The notes beneath the pieces were generated by a model. The model was not told the DNA's origin. It did not search any database and saw nothing but the letters and a program-made list of their open reading frames with translations. From Paenibacillus sp. yr247 (lineage in GTDB: Bacteria; Bacillota; Bacilli; Paenibacillales; NBRC-103111): DNA of 64,000 bases. The stretch spans positions 210,947 to 274,946 of the forward strand of contig NZ_FNIF01000003.1 of NCBI RefSeq assembly GCF_900103825.1, given 5' to 3'. Made by a program: the position numbers and the translations under genes. Positions 1 to 8,258 of the stretch are shown here, one piece after another. Positions within the stretch are counted from its first letter, which is position 1; every line of letters starts with the position of its first letter.

Positions 1-91
1 CGGAGACCAAAGTCTCTCCTTTGTTGGGATCTTTGGGCGGAGACCAAAGTCTCTCCTTTGTTGAGATCTTTGGCCTAGACCAAAGCTCTCC
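1..91. repeat. array of hairpin repeat units (family also at 12125 and 59411)
   Basis: Two and a half copies of a unit of about 37 bp. Units start near 26 and 63, with a truncated copy at 1-25. Each has the core CTTTGG-(6-7 nt)-CCAAAG flanked by GGGATC or GAGATC on the left and TCTCTCC on the right. The same flanks surround CTTTGAGC-NNN-GCTCAAAG at 12125-12154 and 59411-59512. G-C in one copy is replaced by A-T in another at the same stem position, so pairing is conserved. No coding potential was seen. The element continues beyond the left edge. Confidence 0.7.
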
Positions 92-183
92 ACTGGTTTT
101 CCATCTATTCTCATTCATTATGCCCTAATTATTACTCTGTCACAACCGAGGTAAGCTTTCGTTTTGCGACAAAAGTATGACAA

Positions 184-267
184 AAGAACCATCCGCGTCT
201 AGAAAAAGCAGGCTGGTACGTTTCCTCGGGAAACTGTCGCCAATGCATTCTAGGATGAATGGTTCTT
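184..267 (-). other. long interrupted hairpin downstream of hemB, possible terminator or structured RNA
   Basis: Arms 184-192 and 259-267 pair over 9 bp. Then 199-204 pairs with 248-253, 208-213 with 239-246 (with bulged bases), and 220-225 with 229-234, closing a 3-nt loop. That is about 27 pairs in one irregular rod. Read on the minus strand it follows hemB and is trailed by TTTTGTC, so it may end the hem operon. The internal loops are unusually elaborate for a simple terminator. Nothing else was recognised between 92 and 276. Confidence 0.5.
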
Positions 268-276
268 CTATGGAGA

Positions 277-1272
277 TTAGCTGTTTTTTAAATAACGGGC
301 AATATCTTTGGCAAAATAAGTTAGGATAATATCCGCACCTGCACGTTTGAAGCTCATCATGGTTTCCATTACGATGGCCTCTTCGTTAATCCAGCCCTGC
401 TTAGCAGCAGCCTTAATCATGGAATATTCTGCACTTACGTTATAGGCCACAACAGGCAGGTCGAAGTTGTCCTTCAGCATTCGAATAATGTCCATATAAG
501 CAAGAGCCGGTTTCACCATGAGGAAGTCGGCACCTTCGATAACGTCACTTTCGGCTTCACGCAAAGCTTCACGCCCGTTGGCAGGATCCATTTGATACGT
601 TTTGCGATCACCGAATTGCGGCGTAGAATGAGCAGCATCTCGGAATGGACCATAAAAGGCCGATGCATATTTAACAGAATAAGCCATAATCGGTGTATTC
701 TCGTAACCAGCTTCATCTAATCCTGAACGAATCGCATGCACATAGCCGTCCATCATATTAGATGGAGCGATAATGTCTGCACCCGCTTTGGCTTGCGATA
801 CAGCTGTACGAACCAGCAGCTCCAAGGATGGATCATTCGCCACATCGGCAGCTCCTGTTACCGGATGATGATGAATAACACCACAGTGACCTGTATCCGT
901 GAACTGACATAGACAAGTATCCGCGATAATGAGCAGATTCGGATTCAACTCTTTAATAAAACGAGCAGCCTGCTGCACAATGCCATCATCCATATAGGCT
1001 GATGTTCCTGTCGCATCTTTATGATCAGGTACCCCAAATAAAAGGATAGCTTGAATGCCAAGCTTTGTAATCTCTTCAATCTCTTCTTGAACTCTGTCTA
1101 ACGAAAAATGATACACGCCCGGCATTGAGGCAATCTCTGCCTTGATGTTTGAACCGTGTGTGACAAAAATCGGCTGTACAACATCATTAACCGACACTTG
1201 ATTTTCACGAACAAGATTACGGATAGCTGCATTGCCGCGTAAACGGCGATTACGAACGATAGGGAAACTCAT
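277..1272 (-). CDS. hemB: delta-aminolevulinic acid dehydratase (porphobilinogen synthase)
   Basis: Cytosolic enzyme that condenses two 5-aminolevulinate molecules to porphobilinogen, the second common step of tetrapyrrole synthesis. The 331 residues match the family length. The two Schiff-base lysines are visible as K201 (YSVKYAS) and K254 (LMVKPAL). The zinc-binding cysteines are C120, C122 and C130 ([14 protein letters not shown]), so this is the zinc type rather than the magnesium-only type. The ATG is preceded by TAAAGGAGG. It is the last gene of the hemA-hemX-sirC-hemC-cobA/hemD-hemB run, 18 bp after the fused gene. hemL, which often follows hemB in Bacillales, is not seen before the left edge. 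Confidence 0.97.
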   Translation of the reverse strand: MSFPIVRNRRLRGNAAIRNLVRENQVSVNDVVQPIFVTHGSNIKAEIASMPGVYHFSLDRVQEEIEEITKLGIQAILLFGVPDHKDATGTSAYMDDGIVQQAARFIKELNPNLLIIADTCLCQFTDTGHCGVIHHHPVTGAADVANDPSLELLVRTAVSQAKAGADIIAPSNMMDGYVHAIRSGLDEAGYENTPIMAYSVKYASAFYGPFRDAAHSTPQFGDRKTYQMDPANGREALREAESDVIEGADFLMVKPALAYMDIIRMLKDNFDLPVVAYNVSAEYSMIKAAAKQGWINEEAIVMETMMSFKRAGADIILTYFAKDIARYLKNS

Positions 1273-1290
1273 AAGGGAATTCCGCCTCCT

Positions 1291-2823
1291 TTATTTTTGA
1301 CGAGAAATACTTTGTACTAATGAAGCAACTGTAGCCTCTTCGGCCATATACGTAATCGGCAGTCCGCATTGACGTACCGTTTCTGCGGTTTGGGGACCGA
1401 TACAGGCAATTTCAACACCATGAAGCAAAGATAAAGGATCTTTCACACCCAATTTGCGCAAAGCCTCAAGTAAATTTGTAACCGTAGATGAGCTTGTAAA
1501 AGTTATAATATGAATGCTTTGATTTTGTAGAAGGTGAATGATTTCTTCCCCATCTTCTGTTGTAAGCACATTCTCATATACGTCGACCTGGGTTACCTGA
1601 AGACCAAGTTCTCTGAGCTTTGCAGGTAAATAATCACGTGCCAGATCAGCAGTTGGTAAAAGTACCTTTTGACCCGCTTTCAAATCGGATTGAATAGCTT
1701 GTAGGATGCCTTCACCCTGATACTTGGCTGGGAGAATATCCGCAATGATTCCTCGCTCAGCAAGCGCCTCAGCGGTCTTCGGACCTACGGCAGCGATGCG
1801 AGCATTCCCCATTCTGCGAACATCAATACCTTTCTCACGCAGCTTGTTGAAGAAATAGTCAACTCCGTTGACACTAGTGAGTAAAATCCAGTCAAATTCA
1901 TGCAGCTCATCTAGCGCCTGGTCCAGCGCCTGTACCGCCTCAGGACGACTAGGCGGTTGTATTCGAATTACAGGGAATTCGACAGCTTCTCCCCCCATAT
2001 CATCGATTAAATCAACAAGCTCACTCGCTTGATTTCTAGCTCTCGTGACAAGCACTCGCCGTCCAAAAAGCGGCTTCTTCTCGACCCAAGCCAGCTTCTC
2101 ACGCAGCTTAACAACCTCACCAACAATGATAACAGCCGGCGATTTGAAATCAGCTTGTCTCACCTTTTCTGTGATATCGGCGAGAGTTCCAGTAATCGTA
2201 GCCTGATCCGCCCAGGTTCCCCACCTTACGAGCGCAACAGGCATCTCTGACGGTTTGCCGCAGCGTATCAATTCGCGGCAAATTTGTTCGAGATTCGCTA
2301 CACCCATCAAGAAAACCATGGTGCCAATCGCTTTTGCTAAATGCTCCCAGTCTAAACTGGAGTAAGTCTTATTCGGATATTCATGACCGGTTATTATCGC
2401 AACAGACGAAGTAAAGTCACGATGAGTGACAGGAATACCTGCATAAGTCGGAACCGCAATCGAAGATGTGATACCTGGGATGATATCGAATGTCACTCCG
2501 TTATCTGCCAGCAGCTCCGCTTCCTCACCTACTCGGCCGAAAACGCTGGGATCGCCGCCTTTGAGACGAGTCACGACTTTTCCTTGCAGGGCCAAATCAA
2601 CGAGTAATTGATTGATTTCTTCTTGCTTGAGTATATGCTTATCCGGCAGCTTACCAACAAAGATCAGCTCGGCTTCCGGTTTACGATGCTTGAGTAGACG
2701 AGGGTTTGCCAGCCGGTCGTAGACAACGACATCGGCTTTCTGAATGGCTTCCATACCGCGAACTGAGATGAGTTTTGGATCTCCGGGACCGGCACCAACG
2801 AGATAGACTCTTCCTTTGTTCAC
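1291..2823 (-). CDS. cobA-hemD: fused uroporphyrinogen-III C-methyltransferase / uroporphyrinogen-III synthase
   Basis: Bifunctional protein of about 510 residues. Residues 1 to about 250 form a SUMT (CobA) domain starting with VYLVGAGPGDP and containing the substrate-loop type sequence RLKGGDPSVFGR. Residues from about 260 to the end form HemD (RRVLVTRARNQASEL), which closes hydroxymethylbilane to uroporphyrinogen III. One polypeptide therefore makes uroporphyrinogen III and also methylates it to precorrin-2 for siroheme or cobalamin. A GTG at 2832 overlaps the hemC stop, but the AAGGAA site lies directly against it. The GTG at 2823 has normal spacing and is preferred. The fusion is known in Paenibacillus and Clostridia. 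Confidence 0.93.
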   Translation of the reverse strand: MNKGRVYLVGAGPGDPKLISVRGMEAIQKADVVVYDRLANPRLLKHRKPEAELIFVGKLPDKHILKQEEINQLLVDLALQGKVVTRLKGGDPSVFGRVGEEAELLADNGVTFDIIPGITSSIAVPTYAGIPVTHRDFTSSVAIITGHEYPNKTYSSLDWEHLAKAIGTMVFLMGVANLEQICRELIRCGKPSEMPVALVRWGTWADQATITGTLADITEKVRQADFKSPAVIIVGEVVKLREKLAWVEKKPLFGRRVLVTRARNQASELVDLIDDMGGEAVEFPVIRIQPPSRPEAVQALDQALDELHEFDWILLTSVNGVDYFFNKLREKGIDVRRMGNARIAAVGPKTAEALAERGIIADILPAKYQGEGILQAIQSDLKAGQKVLLPTADLARDYLPAKLRELGLQVTQVDVYENVLTTEDGEEIIHLLQNQSIHIITFTSSSTVTNLLEALRKLGVKDPLSLLHGVEIACIGPQTAETVRQCGLPITYMAEEATVASLVQSISRQK

Positions 2824-2828
2824 GCAAC

Positions 2829-3773
2829 TCACTTCCTTACCTCAGCCAGGATATGTTCTGCACCTTGTGCGATTAGCTTATCGGCTACAAGCAAACCTAA
2901 CGCTTCCGGATCGCTCCCGGAAGCGGATTCCTTAAGCATGGTGACGCCATCCGGCGTACCCACCATGCCCGTTAGCGTAAGCAGCGGCTCTCCGCCACTG
3001 CTGTCCTCGCTTACGCTCGCGTAAGCGCCGAGCGGCACCTGGCAGCCTCCATTGAGTCTGCCAAGGAAAGCCCGCTCCGCTCGCACCGCGATCGCAGTAG
3101 GTTCATGCTGGAACCTGCTCAGCAGGTCCAGAATGAAGGCGTCGCCGCCCCGGCACTCGATGCACAGCGCTCCCTGCCCTACCGCAGGGAGGCAGACCTC
3201 GGGCGGCAGGTACGCACTGATACGATCCTGCCAGCCGATCCGGTGTAAACCGGCCGCGGCAAGCAGAATCGCATCGAAGTTCTCTTCATCGAGCTTGCGC
3301 AGCCTCGAATCAATGTTCCCGCGGACCGACTCGATGCGGAGGTCCGGGCGGTGGTGCTGCAGCTGGCTTGCGCGACGCAGCGAGCTGGTGCCGACGAGCG
3401 CGCCCTGCGGCAGCTCGTCCAGGGAGCGGTGCCCGCGTGTGATGAGCGCATCGCGCGCGTCCTCACGCATCGGCACCGCTCCTACCACTAGCCCTTCGGG
3501 TAACTCGAAGGGCATATCTTTCATGCTGTGGACGGCCATGTCAATGTCGCCGTCCACGAGTGCCTGTTCGATTTCTTTGACGAACAGCCCCTTGCCGCCT
3601 ACCTTGGACAAGGTCACATCCAAGATACGGTCGCCCTTGGTGACAATTTTCTTTATTTCAAATTGACAATCAATCCCATGTTCAGCTGCAAGCTGCTTTA
3701 AAAGTTCCACGACTTGCCCTGTCTGAGTTAGTGCCAATGCGCTCTGCCTAGTACCTACAATAATGGTTCTCAT
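2829..3773 (-). CDS. hemC: hydroxymethylbilane synthase (porphobilinogen deaminase)
   Basis: Polymerises four porphobilinogens into hydroxymethylbilane. The 314 residues have the family start MRTIIVGTRQSALAL. The dipyrromethane cofactor cysteine is C244 (NGGCQVPLGA), and the catalytic-loop aspartate lies in VHSMKDMP near residue 86. An in-frame upstream extension to 3824 exists, but GGAGG sits 9 bp before the ATG at 3773, so I chose that start. The middle of the gene (about 2930-3600) is much richer in G and C at third codon positions than its neighbours in the same operon. Confidence 0.96.
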   Translation of the reverse strand: MRTIIVGTRQSALALTQTGQVVELLKQLAAEHGIDCQFEIKKIVTKGDRILDVTLSKVGGKGLFVKEIEQALVDGDIDMAVHSMKDMPFELPEGLVVGAVPMREDARDALITRGHRSLDELPQGALVGTSSLRRASQLQHHRPDLRIESVRGNIDSRLRKLDEENFDAILLAAAGLHRIGWQDRISAYLPPEVCLPAVGQGALCIECRGGDAFILDLLSRFQHEPTAIAVRAERAFLGRLNGGCQVPLGAYASVSEDSSGGEPLLTLTGMVGTPDGVTMLKESASGSDPEALGLLVADKLIAQGAEHILAEVRK

Positions 3774-3787
3774 CTCTACCCGCCTCC

Positions 3788-4528
3788 CTATACTCGCTGC
3801 CCGAAATCTTTGATCACCGGCCAAGCAATCTGGTCAGTAACTTCTTCACCTGCTTGTTCATGCATCCAAGGTTCTTTCTCTAAAGCTATGTATAGCATCT
3901 CTTTCCAACTCTCGAACGTGCCTTCTCGTATTTTGGCAAGTACATCCCATTCAAGTATCTCTTTAAACATCTTTTGTCTAGCTGGTTTATCAGCCACTTT
4001 ACTCTGAACCAACAAACGTATGTCACTAAGAAATTCAAGATAACAGGCATATTCTTCACCATACACGTTGTCTAATTCTTGGGCGATGTTGCGAGCTGCA
4101 GAAGGACTTGCTCCCCCCGTTGAAACGGCAATAACCAACTTCCCTCTGCGAACAACTGAAGGCAGAATGAATGAGCTCAACTGAGGTTGATCAACAACGT
4201 TGACAAGCCGTCCTTGCCGCGAAGCCAGCTCATACACTTGAACGTTAATATCGGCATCATTCGTTGCGGCTACAATCAAAGTATAAGGACCCTCTTTCGG
4301 ACATTCATCCGTAATAATCGCTGGCTGAAACGGCTGCCTATTCAGAACCACTTCTGACCGATTCTCCATCTCTGCAAGCTCAGCAGTGAATTCTGTGCTT
4401 ACCACTGTCACATGTGCCCCTGCTTGCAGTAGTGATAGCACTTTACGTTCTGCTACTTGCCCACCGCCGACAACCAGACATTTGCGTCCTGACAGATTCA
4501 CCATAATGGGGTATGGATGATTCATCAT
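3788..4528 (-). CDS. precorrin-2 dehydrogenase (SirC/YlnF type, siroheme branch)
   Basis: NAD-dependent oxidation of precorrin-2 to sirohydrochlorin. About 246 residues, with the N-terminal Rossmann motif GRKCLVVGGGQVAERK (residues 14-29) and the conserved ATNDAD with D91, the position of the catalytic Asp in Met8p-type enzymes. There is no methyltransferase domain; that activity is in the downstream fused cobA-hemD. Start at the second ATG (4528), because ATGGAG lies 6-7 bp upstream; the ATG at 4540 has no ribosome site. It sits between hemX and hemC, so siroheme and heme synthesis are co-transcribed. The siroheme-requiring NirB is encoded in this window. No ferrochelatase for the last step was seen. 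Confidence 0.88.
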   Translation of the reverse strand: MMNHPYPIMVNLSGRKCLVVGGGQVAERKVLSLLQAGAHVTVVSTEFTAELAEMENRSEVVLNRQPFQPAIITDECPKEGPYTLIVAATNDADINVQVYELASRQGRLVNVVDQPQLSSFILPSVVRRGKLVIAVSTGGASPSAARNIAQELDNVYGEEYACYLEFLSDIRLLVQSKVADKPARQKMFKEILEWDVLAKIREGTFESWKEMLYIALEKEPWMHEQAGEEVTDQIAWPVIKDFGQRV

Positions 4529-4530
4529 CG

Positions 4531-5361
4531 TTAGCTCCATATCCAGTCATGAAAACCTGAAAACAGATTGGAAACAACGAAATTAAGAACAACAATTAAG
4601 AAAGCCGCAAGGTTCCATGCTGCTAGTTTATAGCCAGATATACGCATAGATTTCTGTTGAAATAAATAAAAAGCGTAAGCGGCTAATACAAAAAAGGAGT
4701 TAATAACCTTGGGATCATAAAGCAAGTTATGATTCCCCTCCAGTACGACCCACACCACACCAAGACTTAAAGCCAGAAGAAGTAACGGTGCACCGATAAT
4801 GACGGAGAAGTAGGTGTAATGTTCAATTTTCTCAAGCGATGGTAACCTCATAACCGTTTGTGAAAACTTCTTCGCTTTCAGCATTTTGTGTAAGAATACA
4901 TACATGCCTGAGAAAATTGCTGCAATCGAAAACGCCGCGTAGCTGCCTATAGCTAGGGTAATATGAATAAATAATAGCTCGTCGTTGATGTCCCAACCGG
5001 CCTTAATCGGCGTTACATGCGGATTTCCGAATACATTCAATGCCAAAATCGCAAACCCAAGAACATTTACAAAAAACACAAACAATTCAATGCGAAAAAA
5101 TCGGTTTATTAATAATGATATCGTCACAATCAACCAAGATAACATAAAAAGTACGTCCAATCGAGCAAAAGCCCACTCCGTCAAATGACCGTACAAACTA
5201 ATACACAGATAAGCGGTCTGCAGAACCCATACAAACAAAAGCAGCCCCGTCCCCATCCGTTTCGCACTCCGGTTCGCATTAGCGAAGTCCGAAAAGTAAA
5301 ACAATAGGCTCAGGGCATACAAATAAATCATCGCATCAAACAACCAGCTACGTGTTACCAT
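4531..5361 (-). CDS. hemX: HemX-like integral membrane protein (cytochrome c assembly/CcsA superfamily)
   Basis: 276 residues with about eight hydrophobic segments, including a membrane segment at the very N terminus. Position between hemA and hemC is that of hemX in Bacillus. There the protein negatively affects HemA amount; this is known for Bacillus and inferred here. It belongs to the same superfamily as CcsA/ResC heme handling proteins. CCAAGGAGAGG precedes the ATG. The stop codon lies just beyond the sirC-like gene start, so the two are probably translationally coupled. Confidence 0.85.
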   Translation of the reverse strand: MVTRSWLFDAMIYLYALSLLFYFSDFANANRSAKRMGTGLLLFVWVLQTAYLCISLYGHLTEWAFARLDVLFMLSWLIVTISLLINRFFRIELFVFFVNVLGFAILALNVFGNPHVTPIKAGWDINDELLFIHITLAIGSYAAFSIAAIFSGMYVFLHKMLKAKKFSQTVMRLPSLEKIEHYTYFSVIIGAPLLLLALSLGVVWVVLEGNHNLLYDPKVINSFFVLAAYAFYLFQQKSMRISGYKLAAWNLAAFLIVVLNFVVSNLFSGFHDWIWS

Positions 5362-5393
5362 GGCACCTCTCCTTGGCGATTAGCGCCTTTATT

Positions 5394-6797
5394 TTAAGAT
5401 TGTGCTAGAACATCAGCGGTTTGTAAACCGAGCACGGATAACTTGTCTTCCATTTTGTGCTTAGCTTCCACTGCTTTTTGCCCGGCTTCTAGTTTTTCTG
5501 CTAACTGATTGGCTTTCTCTTGTTGTTCAAGGGTCTCTTCTAGGGCAAACAATTTCGTGAATAGTTCAAGCGCTTCATCCCCGTGACGTTCTCCCGCCAT
5601 TTCCTTAACACGCAAGATCGGGTCTCGCAGCACTTGATTCACAATGCTTTTTGTTAATTTACGAATGACTTTAATTTCACGTTCATCGAGGTCAGGCAGT
5701 TTCTTTAACATACTATCCATCGTCTCTTCGTGAATCTGACTCGCTTTGGCTTGCAGAGCATTAATCACTGGACTCACACCTAAAGTCTTCGTCCATTGTT
5801 CGAAAACGCCCATTTCATTTTCAATCATCGTTTCAATCTTGGCTGCTTCTTTCTTTCTCTCTTGCAAATGCTTGTCTACGATATGCTCCAGATCATCGAT
5901 ATCATAGAGAAACACATTCGGTAAGCCGCTAATCTGTGGATCTAGATCACGAGGAACAGCAATGTCCATCATAAAGAGCGGACGAGATTTCCTTTTTTGC
6001 ACATAGGACTGGATATCATTCTTCGTAAGAACATACCCCGGAGCGCCTGTCGAGCTAATGATAATATCCACCTCTGGCAATAGCTCCAACATATTATCGA
6101 TGGTACATGGAACGCCGTTGAATTTCTCCGCCAACTCCACTGCACGTTCAAACGTGCGATTCACCACGATAACTTTGTTAGCGCCGTTCGCGTATAAATG
6201 CTTAACGGTTAATTCACTCATCTTACCGGCGCCAATAATCATAACCGTCTTATTCATGTAAGAACCGAATATTCGCTTACCGAGTTCCACCGCGGCGTAG
6301 CTGACGGAAACCGGATTGTTGCTTATGCCAGTTTCGGAGTGCGCTTTTTTGGCAAGTGTCACGGATTGCTTAAACAATGTATTGAAATAAGCTCCGGTTG
6401 CTTTCATATTTTGAGATGATAAAAAAGCATCCCGCACTTGTCCAAGAATCTGGGTTTCCCCGATAACCATAGAATCTAAACCGCTTGTTACGCGGAATAA
6501 ATGCTCAATCGCTTTCTCATTTTCATACATATATAAATGTTTTTGGAACTCATCCTTGGTAACTTGGAACCAACGTTCAATGAAGTTTGTCAAATAATGA
6601 CTGCATGTGTTTGGTCGATCCACAACGGCATAGATTTCCGTGCGATTGCAGGTGGCGACAATTACACACTCCATTATGCTTTTGGTTTCTTTCAATTCTG
6701 CCAATGCCTTAGGTAAATCGTGTTCAGAGAAAGCGAACTTCTCCCGAATTTCCACCGGGGCCGTACGATAATTCAAGCCAAGTGCGATAATATGCAA
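5394..6797 (-). CDS. hemA: glutamyl-tRNA reductase
   Basis: NADPH-dependent reduction of glutamyl-tRNA to glutamate-1-semialdehyde, the committed step of C5 tetrapyrrole synthesis. The nucleophilic Cys is C50 in VATCNRTEIYA. The conserved GETQILGQV follows near residue 115, and the nucleotide-binding IIGAGKM lies in the middle. About 467 residues. I place the start at a TTG (6797), giving the family N terminus MHIIALGLNYRTAP with AGGTGG 5 bp upstream. A GTG at 6806 lies inside that ribosome site. First gene of the hem operon. Confidence 0.95.
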   Translation of the reverse strand: MHIIALGLNYRTAPVEIREKFAFSEHDLPKALAELKETKSIMECVIVATCNRTEIYAVVDRPNTCSHYLTNFIERWFQVTKDEFQKHLYMYENEKAIEHLFRVTSGLDSMVIGETQILGQVRDAFLSSQNMKATGAYFNTLFKQSVTLAKKAHSETGISNNPVSVSYAAVELGKRIFGSYMNKTVMIIGAGKMSELTVKHLYANGANKVIVVNRTFERAVELAEKFNGVPCTIDNMLELLPEVDIIISSTGAPGYVLTKNDIQSYVQKRKSRPLFMMDIAVPRDLDPQISGLPNVFLYDIDDLEHIVDKHLQERKKEAAKIETMIENEMGVFEQWTKTLGVSPVINALQAKASQIHEETMDSMLKKLPDLDEREIKVIRKLTKSIVNQVLRDPILRVKEMAGERHGDEALELFTKLFALEETLEQQEKANQLAEKLEAGQKAVEAKHKMEDKLSVLGLQTADVLAQS

Positions 6798-6833
6798 AGG
6801 TACCACCTGCCTTTCCGTCTATTTCTATGTACC

Positions 6834-6842
6834 ATTATAGCA
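6834..6842 (-). promoter_or_regulatory. extended -10 promoter of the hem operon
   Basis: On the minus strand TGCTATAAT, a TGn-extended -10 with a perfect hexamer, lies about 30 bp upstream of the hemA start. No good -35 is present at 17 bp, which is usual for extended -10 promoters. No PerR-type box was recognised. Confidence 0.5.
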
Positions 6843-6953
6843 CAGCAAAACATGCAATCCGACAAATTTTTTGTATAATTTATGAATGCTTCGTCTGCTC
6901 GTTAGTTTTAACAGCATTGGGCTCCTATATACCTTTATAGGCACAAAGTCCAT

Positions 6954-7490
6954 TTATTGAAGCAGCTTTTTCCGTATAAAAGCGGTCAAATTACGATCTA
7001 ACTCAGCCAGCTTCGTATTTTGAGAAGAAACAATATCACCATTCGAGGCCATGATTTTCTCATAAATATCATATATACTCTTGTACTGCAGCCCAGCTTC
7101 CTTCAATGTCTGCAGCTCATCGGGCTTTAATGCTCGCACTCCGCCCACCTGTAGACGCTGTAAATACTGTGTGAGCTGAGTCATACTGTCTAAAGGCGTT
7201 AGATATTCACTTCCTCCCGCGGCTAGCACGAGACGTTCATGTGTATATCCTGCCGAGTAAAGAGCTTGTTTACTCGCATCCAGTGCATCTGTATTTTTAC
7301 TTTGAGCCGATTCTTCTAAATAGCTTTTCAGAAGCTCCATCTGAAACAGAGACACTTGATACAACAAATGAGTAGCGTCGTGCTCTTCTTTATGATGACC
7401 TAGCATTTGAGTGAGTTGATAGACAGGCCAGATGATGAGAAAGAGAACAATACTATAGATCACTGTTTTTCTTACCATTTTTTGTTTCAA
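6954..7490 (-). CDS. hypothetical protein with one N-terminal membrane segment
   Basis: Family not recognised. About 178 residues: a short basic start (KQKMVRK), one hydrophobic stretch (VIYSIVLFLIIWPVYQL), then a soluble, mainly helical region. The likely topology is a single anchor with the bulk outside the membrane. The frame is open up to 7559, but that reaches the speD terminator. A TTG at 7490 with GGGGTG 7 bp upstream gives the most natural start; ATG codons at 7478 and 7511 are alternatives. It lies between hemA and speD, both on the same strand, and probably has its own promoter after the speD terminator. Confidence 0.6.
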   Translation of the reverse strand: MKQKMVRKTVIYSIVLFLIIWPVYQLTQMLGHHKEEHDATHLLYQVSLFQMELLKSYLEESAQSKNTDALDASKQALYSAGYTHERLVLAAGGSEYLTPLDSMTQLTQYLQRLQVGGVRALKPDELQTLKEAGLQYKSIYDIYEKIMASNGDIVSSQNTKLAELDRNLTAFIRKKLLQ

Positions 7491-7549
7491 ATCTTCGCAC
7501 CCCCACTTCATGTTTGGACATGTGTCGCAATAACATTGTATGGGCATAA

Positions 7550-7583
7550 GGGCAAACAAATAACCACGGATTTCTCCGTGGTT
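7550..7583 (-). terminator. terminator of speD
   Basis: Minus-strand hairpin AACCACGGA-GAAA-TCCGTGGTT (9 bp, GAAA loop) followed by ATTTGTTTG, 25 bp after the speD stop codon. Confidence 0.8.
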
Positions 7584-7607
7584 ATTGTTATTGTTATGTG
7601 CAGACTC

Positions 7608-8015
7608 TTATTTAACAAGCTCTGCTTGCTTAATTTCAGGAGTTTCTACTTTCAATTCACCCATTCCGCGAACTAGCTTCTTCGCATAGAATGTTTCTGG
7701 TTTCAATACGGATACCATGAAATCGATCGCTAATTGAGGGTCCACTGTCTCACCGCATGTATAACAATCAAGCGCGGCAAAACCTCTCTCAGGATAAGTA
7801 TGAATGGAGAGATGACTCTCAGACAACATAACAAGTACAGTTGCTCCTTGTGGTTCAAATTGCTTGGATTGTACAGATAGTACGGTTGCTCCGCATACCT
7901 CGGCAGCTTCTACCATCTGAGCCTGCAGCCAATCTGCATTGTTCAGAAGTTCGAAATCTACCCCCCAAGTATCTACAGCAACGTGTCTTCCGAAAGTTGA
8001 GTATTCTGTTTCCAT
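7608..8015 (-). CDS. speD: S-adenosylmethionine decarboxylase proenzyme
   Basis: Pyruvoyl enzyme that decarboxylates AdoMet to provide the aminopropyl donor for spermidine. 135 residues, the short prokaryotic class. Self-cleavage is expected between E66 and S67 in LSESHLSIH, with the new Ser becoming the pyruvoyl group. H72 and the Cys pair C84/C87 (ALDCYTCG) belong to the active-site set. The start is METEYSTFG, 8 bp after GGGGGA; the longer in-frame reading to 8063 lacks a ribosome site. It is a single-gene unit with its own promoter, leader and terminator. Confidence 0.95.
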   Translation of the reverse strand: METEYSTFGRHVAVDTWGVDFELLNNADWLQAQMVEAAEVCGATVLSVQSKQFEPQGATVLVMLSESHLSIHTYPERGFAALDCYTCGETVDPQLAIDFMVSVLKPETFYAKKLVRGMGELKVETPEIKQAELVK

Positions 8016-8080
8016 CTTTCGGTTCCCCCTTCCTAGGAATAAAATGTTTGAAAAAAATTTCATCCGCTAGGACCTACGTC

Positions 8081-8132
8081 ATTCACTTCCCGAGGGTATT
8101 ATCTCTCGCAACATTCAATGTCCTGAGTGAAT
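8081..8132 (-). promoter_or_regulatory. structured 5' leader of speD (candidate three-way junction)
   Basis: In the minus-strand RNA, ATTCACT (8132-8126) pairs with AGTGAAT (8087-8081). This encloses two small hairpins, ACAT-TGA-ATGT and CGAG-(9-10 nt)-CTCG. It lies between a possible promoter and the speD ribosome site, about 65 nt before the start codon. I do not recognise it as a known riboswitch class. Drawn by eye only. Confidence 0.35.
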
Positions 8133-8162
8133 CCTGGTTCCTATATTGTTTCAACGAGAATA

Positions 8163-8191
8163 AAAATAACATCTATCGACGAGAAATGCAA
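8163..8191 (-). promoter_or_regulatory. possible sigma-A promoter of speD
   Basis: Minus strand TTGCAT, 17 bp, TATTTT. This would give a leader of about 140 nt before speD. Match is moderate. Confidence 0.4.
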
Positions 8192-8204
8192 TAGTTTTTT
8201 TTAC

Positions 8205-8236
8205 CAAACAAAAAAGACCCTAAAAGCCGGGTCTTT
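8205..8236 (-). terminator. terminator after the gene at 8259-8846
   Basis: Minus strand AAAGACCC-(8 nt)-GGGTCTTT followed by TTTTG: 8 bp stem and U-run, 22 bp after the stop codon. Confidence 0.8.
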
Positions 8237-8258
8237 ATGAATGTTAGTATATGTGTTG

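Noticed and set aside
1-91. CRISPR array at the left edge
   Set aside because: The unit is a self-complementary hairpin with near-identical short linkers; there are no unique spacers of 30 bp and no cas genes.
6798-6953. PerR box at the hem promoter
   Set aside because: Known for Bacillus subtilis hemA, but no TTATAAT-N-ATTATAA-like sequence was found here.
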